From Sinonovacula constricta (Eukaryota > Mollusca > Bivalvia > Cardiida > Solecurtidae): a stretch of 64,000 nucleotides of DNA. The stretch covers positions 69,974,360 to 70,038,359 of the forward strand of contig CM017556.1 in the NCBI GenBank assembly GCA_007844125.1, read 5' to 3'. The notes beneath the pieces were generated by a model. The model was given only the letters and a program-made list of their open reading frames with translations, made no database searches and was not told where the DNA came from. A program made the position numbers and the translations under genes. Positions 47,601 through 59,056 of this stretch are shown piece by piece. Positions within the stretch are counted from its first letter, which is position 1; every line of letters starts with the position of its first letter.

Positions 47601-47722
47601 GTCATTTATTATGATGACGGTGACAGCCAGTGTGCCATTGTTAAGGCAGGTGTCAGAGACGCGGAACGTCAGAGTTGTGTTACGTGTGATGCCTGCCAGG
47701 GAGCTGGCGGTCGTGACGGAAT
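47601..47722 (-). CDS. cadherin-like gene exon 4: second half of repeat 1
   Basis: 122 nt, phase 1 to 0. Encodes SVTTASSLAGITRNTTLTFR then VSDTCLNNGTLAVTVIIIND. The ending GTLAVTVIIIND is the G strand plus the start of the linker. Of two overlapping donors in GTACGTACC, the first (GTACGT) is chosen because it leaves phase 0 and fits exon 5. Confidence 0.86.
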
Positions 47723-47929
47723 CTAACGTAAGTAAAACAATGGTTAATGTTATAACTGTACAAACAATCAAGTTTATCGTTTATTAACACTAATAAACTT
47801 AACCATTGCGTATCATTTTGTATTAAAAGAACCTTGCACATGTAATGTTCTCTTGTCATAACAATAATCGAATTTGAAGTAAAATAATCGTAACAAGCTA
47901 ACTGGTAAATTATGCTAAATAGCATGTGC

Positions 47930-47931
<2 letters not shown>

Positions 47932-47964
<33 letters not shown>

Positions 47965-48037
47965 CTCTCTCTGTCTGTCTGTCTGTCTTTCTGTCTGTCT
48001 GTCTTTCTGTCTGTCTGTCTGTCTCTCTCTCTCTCCG

Positions 48038-48068
<31 letters not shown>
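47932..48068. repeat. (CT)n/(CTGT)n microsatellite
   Basis: Compound pyrimidine-rich repeat of about 135 bp. Confidence 0.97.
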
Positions 48069-48072
<4 letters not shown>

Positions 48073-48289
48073 AATCTTCTTTTTAAACTGACCACGGTTC
48101 CCGCGTTACTTAAACATCGTTTTTATTTTCTATCAGCTTACTTATAGTTTGCACTTATAGGTACATATACTGATACAAACTCTTCGTTCCTTTTTTATCT
48201 ACCCATTTTATATATACACATTTTATATTACTGCCATCTTTTTTTCTTATTATAACTTCTAAATTGTTATCGTAGGAGTATACAATTTT

Positions 48290-48455
48290 AGTCGGTATGC
48301 CGGCTCAGTAGACCCCCAAAAATAGTAAGCACAAATGTTTTTTGCATAAATTGGTTCTCATGTCCCTACTCAGAAAACGGCTGATGCAACTTTGTCACCC
48401 TTGAGCATTTTGAAAAATTCAAAATGGCCACAAAAAGGTCGCCAAAATACTCAAA
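48290..48455. repeat. left terminal inverted repeat of the 3.6-kb transposon
   Basis: Begins AGTCGGTATGCCGGCT. Aligns, with gaps, to the reverse complement of 51727-51900. Diverged, so the insertion is not recent. Confidence 0.75.
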
Positions 48456-48987
48456 ATTGACATATCTCATGAAAACGTGGATGAAACACAATATTTATAA
48501 ACCATATATGGACTTATTGCATGAACACGCACCATGAAAGAATAAAACTATGCAAAATGGCCTACAAAATGACCGCGAAATACACCATTCACTTATTTAA
48601 GTTTTTTTTTATCACATACTATTTAATATTTTAACAATTATTGTCTTTAAAACAAACTTTATAAAGCTGTTTATATAAATATAATAATGCTTATTGTATA
48701 GAATACTATTTAAATAAATTATTTTCAAATTATCTGTGTATTATGATACCATTATGATAACATTGGCTGTTTACTCAATAACGAACAGTTAAAGTCATAT
48801 TATAGTGAATCATTGGAAACAGTTAGAAAGTGTTAAAACTATTAAATTTATCAATTAATATTTCTTATAAGGTAGTGCAAAATGTAAGTTTGTAAACAAC
48901 TAAAATTATAAACATGTTTCAAGTGCTAATCATGAATTGTCTACTTCTAAATGCTATTAACTTTCAACAACATCATTCATGTTCTAG

Positions 48988-50260
48988 TTATTTGTCTTCA
49001 TCATTTCCTGAGTCATTTAAGTAATCATCACTTAATCGTTCTGCTGTGTCTCTTGTCCATTTATTTTGACAGTCCTTTGCCCGTTTGCATGAGCAAAATA
49101 TTGTGCATGAAAGGAGTGCCAAGTAGCAGCCACACCGAGAAGTTGCACGTGGTAGTTCTGACGAACAACTGCAGCATATCCGCTGCAAGAAGTATGTTCG
49201 GGCTGAAGGTTTGTCACCCAGGTTGGTTGTTAGAATGAACACCCTGGACATTCGATCTTTGCTCCATCCATACATAGTTCGATCTATGCAAGGTGGATCC
49301 GGATCAAATGCACTGCGCAAAATGCATTCTTGGTAGTGGGCCTGACTTCTTTCCCATTTTTGTCAGCCAAACATCATATCTCACGTTTGGCATGCTGTCA
49401 TCTCTCTTACCATAACAGGCAGCAATAAAACATGTGGCCTCCAACAACACATCTTTCAGGTCTGCACATATGCTTCCAGTAATGTAAAGGGTGAATCTTC
49501 GCTCTAGCTGTTTAACAAGTTTTGCTTTTCCAATATCATTATTTTGAGCAACAGTGTCGCATACCGACAGATCATGAGCAGGTAAAAGTTGGGGAACTAT
49601 AGCTGCGTGAGCGTTGGATGTTGCTTTATTATCAATGATAGATCGCTGTGCACTGGTTCCTTCCATCAGAAGATAACGTGCATATTCAGAGTAGAGTAGA
49701 AATGTAACAGAATCACAAATACGTCTGTGCCATCACAGATCTAGCACAAACTCTGCTCCCTGTGAAGCTGCATACACAACCTGCTGAGGAATGATAATGT
49801 CACTTCTTCATGGCTTGTTCTCATATCTTCTCTGTACTCCTTTATATATTTCTTTGGGGACATCTGAAGAACCAGTGACCTTCAAACTGTGTACAGCAGT
49901 TTCATACACAATTTTCGCTTTCTCCATGTGATGTTCACAGATCAATTTCATTAGCTGGACTTTGTTGTCTATACTTGTCAGAACTGTAGTTTGAGCTGAA
50001 AGAGGCATTGTGGGTGTCAGCCTGTGCTTAAAGGCATCTCAAAAGCCTTATATAAGTGACCCCCCCCCCCCCCCCATTTATTGCCCCACAGCATGTGAAG
50101 GCATCTTTTTCTGATAAGCCAGGCTGCCACGGTCTGTAACGATGTGTCTGTCACACAGGTATTGTTCAAGATCCAAGTGTATGTATGCTATATCTGGGGG
50201 TTGAACATAGTCATTCACAGTTTGTAAAGGAAACAGTTATGAATATACCAATTACGCAAT

Positions 50261-50350
<90 letters not shown>

Positions 50351-51250
50351 CATATATATAAATCTTTATTTGTTTTCTTTCTTACTTTGTTGGTTGATTT
50401 TGTTATTTCTTATGCATTTTTTTATTTATTTCTTTCATTAGTTCTCATATATTTTTTAAGTTATATTTTATTTTGATTTGTAAAATGTATTGAAACGTAT
50501 CTAACAAAAGCAATTTAAAAAGTCATTCATTGTCAGAATAATGTCCTTCAGACTCATTTTAAGTCAATTTGAATACTAAAACTTGTATCTGTCATGTATT
50601 TTCAAAATCAAATATTTAACTATGAAATAAATACATAATCATGCAGTTACAAATTTGACACCTTGTAATTAATGCAATAAAGAATATGTAAGTGATCCTA
50701 CAATAAACAACCCACATTATCACTAACATTAATGTTTATGGCTTTGTGTAAAACTAGCCTACTGTCTCACTTCCATACTAGCAGGTAATTTAGTTTTGCA
50801 TTAACCCATCAGAGGTTTTACTGTGAGAGATTAGTACTATGTTGGCTTAAGACTCCCTGCAGTGATGACCAGCACTTAGCAGGTCTGGTCTCAGTAGGTC
50901 GGGACCTGGCTCAGTGGGATACCACATTCCTTTCGAGATGCCTTTAACAATTGTCTTTTTGTACTCCTCGATTGTTTCGAGAGCTGCTTTTTATGCTGTA
51001 TTTGTCGCGTAGGCTATTTAGATCTTGAAGGGTCCATCTTTTCAAAGCTGATTCATTAAAGGTTTTTCCAATAATTCCTACTGGGCCATGTCCATTACGC
51101 ATAAACGTCGTCTCAATAAACATATCCGACCATATGGCATTCCACAACCCTGCTCTTTGTCTCATGACATGTTGTCCCTTCTGGGATTTTTCTACCACTT
51201 CATTTGGTAGAAACTTTCACTTTCTGACTTTTGGAAAAACACTCTAAAGA
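48988..51250 (-). pseudogene. broken transposon ORF: Cys-rich protein with EAD/DxTDV motifs
   Basis: In minus-strand order: KSQKGQHVMRQRAGLWNAIW, SDMFIETTFMRNGHGPVGII (51.2-50.95 kb); RLTPTMPLSAQTTVLTSIDN and QLMKLICEHH (about 50.03-49.8 kb); IIPQQVVYAASQGAEFV and DGTDVFVILLHFY (49.8-49.7 kb); RSIIDNKATSNAHAAIVPQL, LLPAHDLSVCDTVA and TCFIAACYGKRDDSM (49.67-49.3 kb); then the Cys-rich end CCSCSSELPRATSRCGCYLA, CTIFCSCKRAKDCQNKW (49.3-49.0 kb). From memory the same ordered blocks occur in multi-copy 'uncharacterized' proteins of cnidarians and molluscs. The spaced acidic motif resembles a PIN/FEN-like nuclease core, which is only a suggestion. The stretch between 50.94 and 50.1 kb is largely lost, and several frameshifts are needed. 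Confidence 0.65.
50263..50360. repeat. (TA)n microsatellite
   Basis: About 78 bp of pure TA with a short TACATA tail, inside the transposon. Confidence 0.97.
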
Positions 51251-51443
51251 ATGTAAATTTATGCCTGGAAAAAGAGGTGCATACCTTCAATTTGTGGCCG
51301 GGAATAGCATGTTAATTAATGAAGAAATACAAAACAAATGTCTGCAAAACAGAGTTCTATATAATATAAGGTAAAGTTACAACAAAGGGAAGTAATCACA
51401 ATGCTTTTGTACTTAGTTAAATAACTTTTTATCTTATTAATAT

Positions 51444-51553
<110 letters not shown>

Positions 51554-51726
51554 AATGGAAATAAGAAGTTTCGGCGTCCTGTTTTTCGATCTTTGTGCAT
51601 TAATATATATATTTTTCTATTTGCATTATGTTAAATATTGTTTACTATGTTGAAGACTATACAGGTTTGGTCTTCGTGTAAGTAATATGATCAAACAGCA
51701 CTGTTCAAGACCCCTACATTGGTTTT

Positions 51727-51900
51727 CCTGATTTTAGCGGCCATCTTGGCAGCCATCTTGAATATTTCAAAATGCTCAATGATGAAAAGTTGCATCAATA
51801 GGTTTCTGATAGAGGGAATGTTGTAGTACGAAAATATTCAAAAACATTTTGTGCTTACTATTTTACGTTACACTGATACCGGCTAGTTGGCATACTGACT
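51727..51900. repeat. right terminal inverted repeat of the 3.6-kb transposon
   Basis: On the plus strand ends in TAGTTGGCATACTGACT. Its reverse complement aligns with 48290-48455. It contains a short GGCCATCTTGGCAGCCATCT duplication. Confidence 0.75.
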
Positions 51901-52223
51901 ATTTTGTGGATTTAGAATTTAGACTTTCTCATAGAATACGTATGCATAACAGTTTACTTGACACAATGTTAGTGGGATATTAACCAAAGACCTATGCAGT
52001 CGTGTAAGTATGTCTTTACCCTTATAAATTTCTGAACAACCTATCTTTGTATCTTTGTAGTTATTTCTATCGAGTGCATCCACAGACAGTTAGGTAGAGG
52101 TTTTACTAGAGACCTACCAACAAACAATGCAGTTTTTTTTATTAGACAGTTCTTAAAGTCAGCCGAATGTTCTGTATGTTCGACTGATTGCTTTGCATGA
52201 TACGCGCTCTAACTAAAGCCCAC

Positions 52224-52388
52224 CTCCAGTCAATGTGAACAGAGCATTGGTATCCATTGTGATGGCGGAGAGCACATCCCCGGTGTCATTGTCGGCGGCA
52301 GTGATGGTGGTGACAGCAGTGCTCACGGCGTCTGCTGTGTTCAATGTCACCGTATTTCCTGCCGAGCTCGTCAGGGTCGGAATGCTAC
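52224..52388 (-). CDS. cadherin-like gene exon 3: first half of repeat 1
   Basis: 165 nt, phases 1-1. Encodes SIPTLTSSAGNTVTLNTAD then STAVTTITAADNDTGDVLSA and TNALFTLTG. TAADNDTGD is the DxD-x-G type calcium site. It is rich in Thr/Ser/Ala and GC-richer than its flanks. Donor GTGGGC, acceptor CTGTTTCCAG. It joins exon 4 as G|AT (Asp). Confidence 0.85.
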
Positions 52389-53785
52389 CTGGAAACAGAT
52401 ACACCACCATCAGTTTGTCTGCAACACAACACATATGATTTAACATAACCTGCAAACGGTCGAAAGAGTAGGGTTGTTACAGTATACGGTTAACGCCGTT
52501 AGTATAGTAACCTAATTTGACGCTCACCTATTTCGACGTCATTTTTATTTTCATGTCAAACTCCGTGACGTATGTCCTTTGACGTAACTTAAGATTTACT
52601 CACATTAATTTACCGATTTTCTTATGTCCATAATAAGTGAAAGTTTGCAAGTTATAATGAATGATATTTAATATAGTCACGTGAAAGTCATGTGCTAAAA
52701 TGTTAGACTATATAGAGAAACACTGGTCTTGTAGGATGTACGCGTTAATTATGATGATTCTGTAATTCTGACTGAAACATGTATAACCGTCTTTCGAAGT
52801 ACCAAATAAAGTTAGATATTGCAGGTTCAAAATGGTATCATGGTTTTCTTCTCTCATTGGGTTATTATTTATATTTTCAGGCACTTAAGAAGTACTTGTC
52901 GTACTTCCATCTAAGATGTGGGCAGCCATGAACCTTATAAGATACTATGAAACTCTTGTCCGTTGCCAGAGAGTTTGGCCTGAACGTCGGTGAGACACAA
53001 GTTAAGTAGGATTCTTGACCCAAAAGCAATGAGGTCAGGACCAGCCAAACCAATAGTGGGAAATTATCTCGAGTACTCAGCCATGTACTTCAGAACAAGT
53101 TTTCAAACCATAAACTAAGGAATTGCCGATCCTTTCAGTGCCAGTTGCAACAGACATTTAGGATGATGAAGAAAATTAAACTGATTTTTGTTGTGTTTGC
53201 GGGTTGTTTACGCCAGAGTGTGTATGCTTGAGTATGTCACTTGTGGTTGTTAAATAGGTTGCATGCTATACATGTAAACAGTGGGTATATTTGGCCTTAT
53301 GCTGTCAAAGAAGTCAGAAGGGGAAATGTAGTCAAGTGTCCACATCGCGTTCTTGATATGATTTTGTATAAATGAATGCTAAACATTTATTTGTAAAATG
53401 TAAATAAAAATATGAAACATGCCTTTGTTCTTTTGTTTCCCAGCATTTATATATTGCTATTCCATATCCGAAACAACTAAGACTAAGATACACCGTCGTT
53501 TCAAGTGTCTGACAAAACGTAATGGCGGCTGGCTGCTATTTGTAAACAATCGGTATCATGAACAAAAACGTTATAAACAAGCGTTAAAAAGAGATACTAC
53601 TTGATAAATAAGGGCTTACTTGGCATGTTTATGAGAGTTAGTTTCTAAGTCAATACAGTTGAAACCAGTGACGCTAGGGTATTTGTTAGTTTACAAAATA
53701 AACATTTAACGCAAGCAACATACGTTGGACATATACGCACCCTTTAAAAAAGGTCATTCTTTTTTACGTATGTAATCTATGTTAT
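52389..53785. other. intronic sequence, nothing recognised
   Basis: Part of the large intron between exons 2 and 3. A stretch at 52.90-53.15 kb has somewhat coding-like composition on the plus strand but several stops; not assigned. Confidence 0.4.
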
Positions 53786-53789
53786 GATA

Positions 53790-54345
53790 TGGTGATGGTG
53801 GTTGTGGTGTTTGTAGTAAAAGTAGTAGTACAAAAGGTAGACGTAGTTGTACAAGCGTTGTAGCAGTAGTAGTAAAAATAGTAATTGTGGAAGTAGTAGT
53901 AGTAGTTAAAGAAGAAATAGAAGTAGTTTTAGCAGCCGTACAAGTAATAGTAGTAGTAGATATACGAGTAGTAGTAGTGGTAACAACATCAATAGCAGCT
54001 TTAGTAGTAGTAGTAGTAGCAGTAGTAGTAGTAGTGGTAGTAGTAGTAGATGTAGATGTAGTTATGGTATTAGTTGTAACAATAGTATTAGTAGTAATAG
54101 TAGAGGTAATAATAATAAAAGTAGTAGTAGTATAGTAGTAGTAGTAGTAGAAGTAGTAGTAATAGTAGTAGTAGTAGTAGTGGTAGTAGTAGAAGTAGTA
54201 GTAATAGAAGTGATAGTAGTAGTAGTAACGGCAGTTTTTGTTGTTTTTGTAGTAGTAGTAGTAGTAGAAGTAGTAGTAGTAATATAAGTGGTAGTAGTAG
54301 TAGTAGTTGTAGTAGTAATATAAGTGGTAGAAGTATAAGTCGTAT
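53790..54345. repeat. (TAG)n trinucleotide array adjoining a LINE 3' end
   Basis: About 550 bp of degenerate TAG/TTG/AAG triplets. It begins exactly where the 3' tail of the neighbouring CR1-like LINE ends (minus strand: GCGCTATACAAATG then ATTTGTATACGAC then triplets). Tyr/Thr/Leu-rich frames over it are artefacts. Confidence 0.92.
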
Positions 54346-55740
54346 ACAAATACAAATACATTTGTATAGCGCAAAAAATATTATCAATATTCTAATGCGC
54401 TTCACAGAGTTCATGAGCTATTTACAAAAGTCTTATCACACACAAAATAGTTATTCTATTCAGTTGTAGGACATTCTAAACAAATAAGTTTTTAGTTTCT
54501 TTCTGAAAGTTGTTTCGGTTTTTATATATTTGAGATCTTTAGGAAGGGCATACCACCATTTTGGCCCAACTACAGCTATTGATCTGTCAGCGATTTTGGT
54601 TCTTGTTTATGGAACAGCAAATTGATTGTCATCCGAAGATCTTAGTCTTTATTTTCCTTGAACACGATTAAACAAACACTTCAAGTAAGATGGGGCTGTT
54701 TCCAACACAGTTCGAAATACAATAACAAGAATTTTGAACATAATTCTTGCCCTCACAGGCAGCCAATGAAGAGCTTTAAGGATTTCGGCTGTAGGGTAAT
54801 CATATGGAGCTTTGGTAACAACTCTTGCTGCTTGGTTCTGAACTTTCTGAAGTTTATTGATCAGACAATCAGGGATATTTGTAAACAGATCATTGCAAAA
54901 GTCAATGTATGAATGAATAAGCCCGTGAACCATTATTTCTGTTGATTTTAGATAGATGTTTGCTAATGTCTTTCAGATTTCTAAGCTGGGCATACGCGAT
55001 CTGACATTTCTTTCTAATATGATTATCAAAACTGAGAGTACTATTCATGTATACACCCAGATCTCTTACATGATCAACACACTTTACTTCACATCCTCCA
55101 ACACTAACGATTGTGACTTTAGTTTTGCTAGCTGATACTTAGTTCCATACATGATAATTTCAGTTTTCGAGTTGTTCATATTTAACTTAAACTTAGTCAG
55201 CCAAATGATGATAACATTCAGACAGTCATTTAGCTGTTGAAGAACATATGTTTCATTATGTTCAATTCCAGCTTGAATTCTGAAGACTGAAAGCAAATTT
55301 ATGGTCTTCAGCATAAACTATGAAGTTCAGCTGGGTATTTTGCACGACTATGTTTAGAGCAGCAATATATATTGTAAAAATGACTAGGCCTGCACAGGAG
55401 CCTTGGGGTACACCGAATTGCAGTGGTTCTGTGTTGGAAGATGCACTATCAACAATAGCTTCCATTGTCTTTCGTCAAGTAGGATTTTACCCAGTTCAAT
55501 GGAGTATCTTTAATACCAAAGTCATCATTAAGAAATTGAAGTACAATTGGAATATCCACTGTATCAAAAGCAGCACTGAGATCAATCATAACAACAACTG
55601 TTACGTTATTGTTGTTAATAGCATCCAAAAAATCGCTGTACATTTTTAGCAGTGCTGTCTCTGCACCATGGCCTTTTCGATATGCACTTTGATATGATGG
55701 AAGAAGATTGTTTATTTCGATGTGCTCAGTGTCGATTAAT
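54346..55740 (-). mobile_element. 5'-truncated CR1-like LINE
   Basis: Minus-strand reading from 55.73 kb: EINNLLPSYQSAYRKGHGAE then TALLKMYSDFLDAI (RT start), VVMIDLSAAFDTVD (motif A), FGVPQGSCAGLVIFTIYIAA (motif B) and FIVYAEDHKF, where the catalytic YADD is changed to YAED. KFKLNMNNSKTEIIMYG follows, then the C-terminal block YIDFCNDLFTNIPDCLINKL, QKVQNQAARVV and LKALHWLPVRARIMFKILV. The 3' tail has TTGTATAGCGC-type sequence. The upstream RT and endonuclease parts are missing (5' truncation is usual for LINEs). Frames are broken: inactive. Sense orientation relative to the host gene. Confidence 0.82.
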
Positions 55741-56010
55741 TAAGGAGACGTACATATGTTGCCGAATGATAATAGGAAGAGAATGCCGAACATGTTACAG
55801 AAGCAAAAATAAAATAAAAATGATTAGGCTTTATTATCTGTATCTGAAATCCCGTGCATGGCATTCAAATGCTCTACCGACTTCGCCAAAAGTTTGGGTA
55901 CATACTTGTTCTATATAGGTTTATTACACATTACGTCTGCCACAATACATTGTTCTGAAATGCCATTTTGTGATTTTGTGCTGCTTCAACCGGCGCTAAT
56001 CTTTTTTTTA
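55741..56010. other. intronic sequence between LINE and 12-bp array
   Basis: No gene recognised; ends with a T-run and AAGAGTAAGG that leads into the array. Confidence 0.4.
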
Positions 56011-56011
56011 A

Positions 56012-59000
56012 GAGTAAGGAGGAACGCAAGGGGGCGGGGGGGGGGGGGGGGGCAGACTAGGAGGGGCACAATGAGGGACACAAGGAGAGGAACACAAAGA
56101 GGGAAACAAGTGGAACACAAGGAGGAACGCAAAGAGGAACGCAAGGAGGAACAAAAGATGGAACACAAGGAGGAACACAAGGAGGGACACAAAGACACAA
56201 AGAAGGATACACGAGAGACACGAGGAGGGACACAAGGAGGAACACAAGAAGGAACACAAGGAGGGACACAAAGAGGGACACAAGGAGGAACACAAGGAGG
56301 GACACAAGGAGGAAAACAAGGAGGGATACAAGGAGGGACACAAGGAGGGACACAAGAAGGGACACAAGGAGGGACACAAGGAGGGATACAAGAAGGGTCA
56401 CAAGGAGGGACACAAGAAGGGACACAAGGAGGGACACAAGGAGGGGCATGAGGTGGGACACAAGAAGGAGCACAAGAAGGGACACAAGGAGGGACACAAG
56501 AAGGGACACAAGGAAGGACACAAGGAGGGGCATGAGGGGGGGACACAAGAAGGAGCACAAGATGGTAGACAAAGAGGGGGAACATTAAGGAGGAGGGGCA
56601 CAAGATGGGACACAAGGAGGGACACGAAGTGGGACACAAGAAGGGGCACAAGGAGCGATACAAGGAGGAATACAAGAAGGGACAGAAGGAGGAGCACAAG
56701 ACGGGACACAAGGAGGGGGGCACAATGAGGAGGAGGGACACAAGGAGGGACACAAGGAGGGACACGGGGAGGGACACAAGAAGGAGCACAACGAGGGATA
56801 CGAAGAGGAGCACAAGGAGTGACACAACTAGGGGCACAAGGAGGGGTACAACGAGGGATGCGAGGAGGAGCACAAGGAGGGACACAACGAGGGACACAAG
56901 GAGGGGCTTAAGGAGGTACACAAGGAGGGACACAATGAGGGGTACAACGAGGGACACAAGGAAGGACACAAGGAGGGACACAAGGAGGGACACAACGATG
57001 GACACAAGGAGGGACACAAGGAGGGGTACAACGAGGGACACAGGGAAGGACACAAGGAGGGGTACAACGAGGGACACAAGAAAGGACACAAGGAGGGACA
57101 CAAGGAGGGACACAACGATGGACACAAGGAGGGACACAAGTAGGGGTACAACGACGGACACAAAGATGGACACAAGGACGGACACAAGGAGGGGTACAAC
57201 GAGGGACACAGGGAAGGACATAAGGAGGGGCACAAGGAGGGGTACAACAAGGGACACAGGGAAGGACACAACGAGGAACACAAAGAGGGGTACAACGAGG
57301 GACACAACGATGGACACAAGGAGGGACACAAGGACGAGTACAACGAGGGACAACGAGGGAAACAAGGAGGGACACAAGGAGGGATACAACGAGAAACACA
57401 GGACAGGACATAAGGAGGCACACAAGGAGGGACACAAGGATGGACACAAGAAGGGACACAACGAGAGACACAAGGAGGGACACAAGGAGGGACACAAGGA
57501 GGGACACAAGGAGGGACACAGGGAAGAACACAACGAGGGACACAAGGAGGGACACAAGAAGGGGTACAACGAGGGGTACAACGAGGGACACAAGGAGGGG
57601 TACAAGGAGGGACACAAGGAGGGACACAAGGAGGGACACAAGGAGGGGTACAACGAGGGGTACAACGAGGGACACAAGGAAGGACGCAAGGAGGGACACA
57701 AGGAGGGACACAATGGGGTGTACAACGAGGGACACAAGGAAGGACACAAGGAGGGACACAAGGAGGGATACAAGGAGGGACACAATGAGGGGTACAACGA
57801 GGAACACAGGGAAGAACACAAGTAGGGACACGACGAGGGACACAAGGAAGGGCATAAGGAGGGGTACAACGAGGGGTAAAAGGAGGGACACAAGAAGGGA
57901 CACAAGGAGGGACACGAGGAGGGACACAAGGAGGGACACAAGGAGGGATACAAGGAGGGGCACAACGAGGAACACAAGAAAGGGCATAAGGAGGGGTACA
58001 ACGAAGGGTAAAAGGAGAGACACAAGAAGGGACACAAGGAGGGACACAAGGAGGGACACAAGAAGGGACGCAAGGAGGGACACAAGGAGGGACACGTGGA
58101 GGGCCATAAGAAGGTACGCAAGGAAGGACACAAGGAGGAACACGTGGAGGAACATAAGAAGGTACGCAAGGAGGGACACAAGAAGGGACACAAGGAAGGA
58201 CACAAGGAGGGACACAAGGAGGGATACAAGGAGGAACACGTGGAGGAACATAAGAAGGTACGCAAGGAGGGACACAAGGAGGGCCATAAGAAGGGACGCA
58301 AGGAGGGACACAAGGAGGGACACGTGGAGGGACACAAGGAGGGACACGTGGAGGGCCATAAGAAGGGACGCAAGGAGGGACACAAGGAGGGACGCGTGGA
58401 GGGCCATAAGAAGGGACGCAAGGAGGGACACAAGGAGGGACGCAAGGAGGGACACAAGGAGGGACACGTGGAGGGCCATAAGAAGGGACGCAAGGAGGGA
58501 CACAAGGAGGAACACGTGGAGGAACATAAGAAGGTACGCAAGGAGGGACACAAGAAGGGACACAAGGAAGGACACAAGGAGGGACACAAGGAGGGATACA
58601 AGGAGGGACACAAGGAGGGGTACAACGAGGAACACAGGGAAGAACACAAGTAGGGACACGACGAGGGACACAAGGAAGGGCATAAGGAGGGGTGCAACGA
58701 GGGGTAAAAGGAGGGACACAAGAAGGGACACAAGGAGGGACACGAGGAGGGACACAAGGAGGGACACAAGGAGGGATACAAGGAGGGACACAAGGAGGGA
58801 CACAAGGAGGGGCACAACGAGGAACACAAGAAAGGGCATAAGGAGGGGTACAACGAAGGGTAAAAGGAGGGACACAAGAAGGGACACAAGGAGGGACACA
58901 AGGAGGGACACACGAAGGGACGCAAGGAGGAACACAAGGAGGGACACAAGGAAGGACACGTGGAGGGCCATAAGAAGGTACGCAAGGAAGGACACAAGGA

Positions 59001-59056
59001 GGAACACGTGGAGGAACATAAGAAGGTACGCAAGGAAGGACACAAGAAGGGACCAA
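56012..59056. repeat. 12-bp GGGACACAAGGA minisatellite, 3 kb, open in all six frames
   Basis: About 250 tandem copies of GGGACACAAGGA with variants (GGGGTACAACGA, GGGACACGTGGA, GGCCATAAGAAG). The unit is four codons without a stop in any frame, giving frames of up to 1019 codons: RRDT, GHKE and GTQG repeats on plus; CPSL, VPPC and LVSL repeats on minus. A block starting TACAACGAGGAACACAGG at 57793 recurs at 58621, an 828-bp offset (69 units), showing a large internal duplication. An 18-20-bp G run lies near the left edge. Not a gene: no complexity, no start context, and all frames equally open. Confidence 0.93.

Noticed and set aside
53754..54414. Tyr-, Thr-, Leu- and Val-rich frames up to 206 codons
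   Set aside because: Translations of the degenerate (TAG)n array next to a LINE 3' end.
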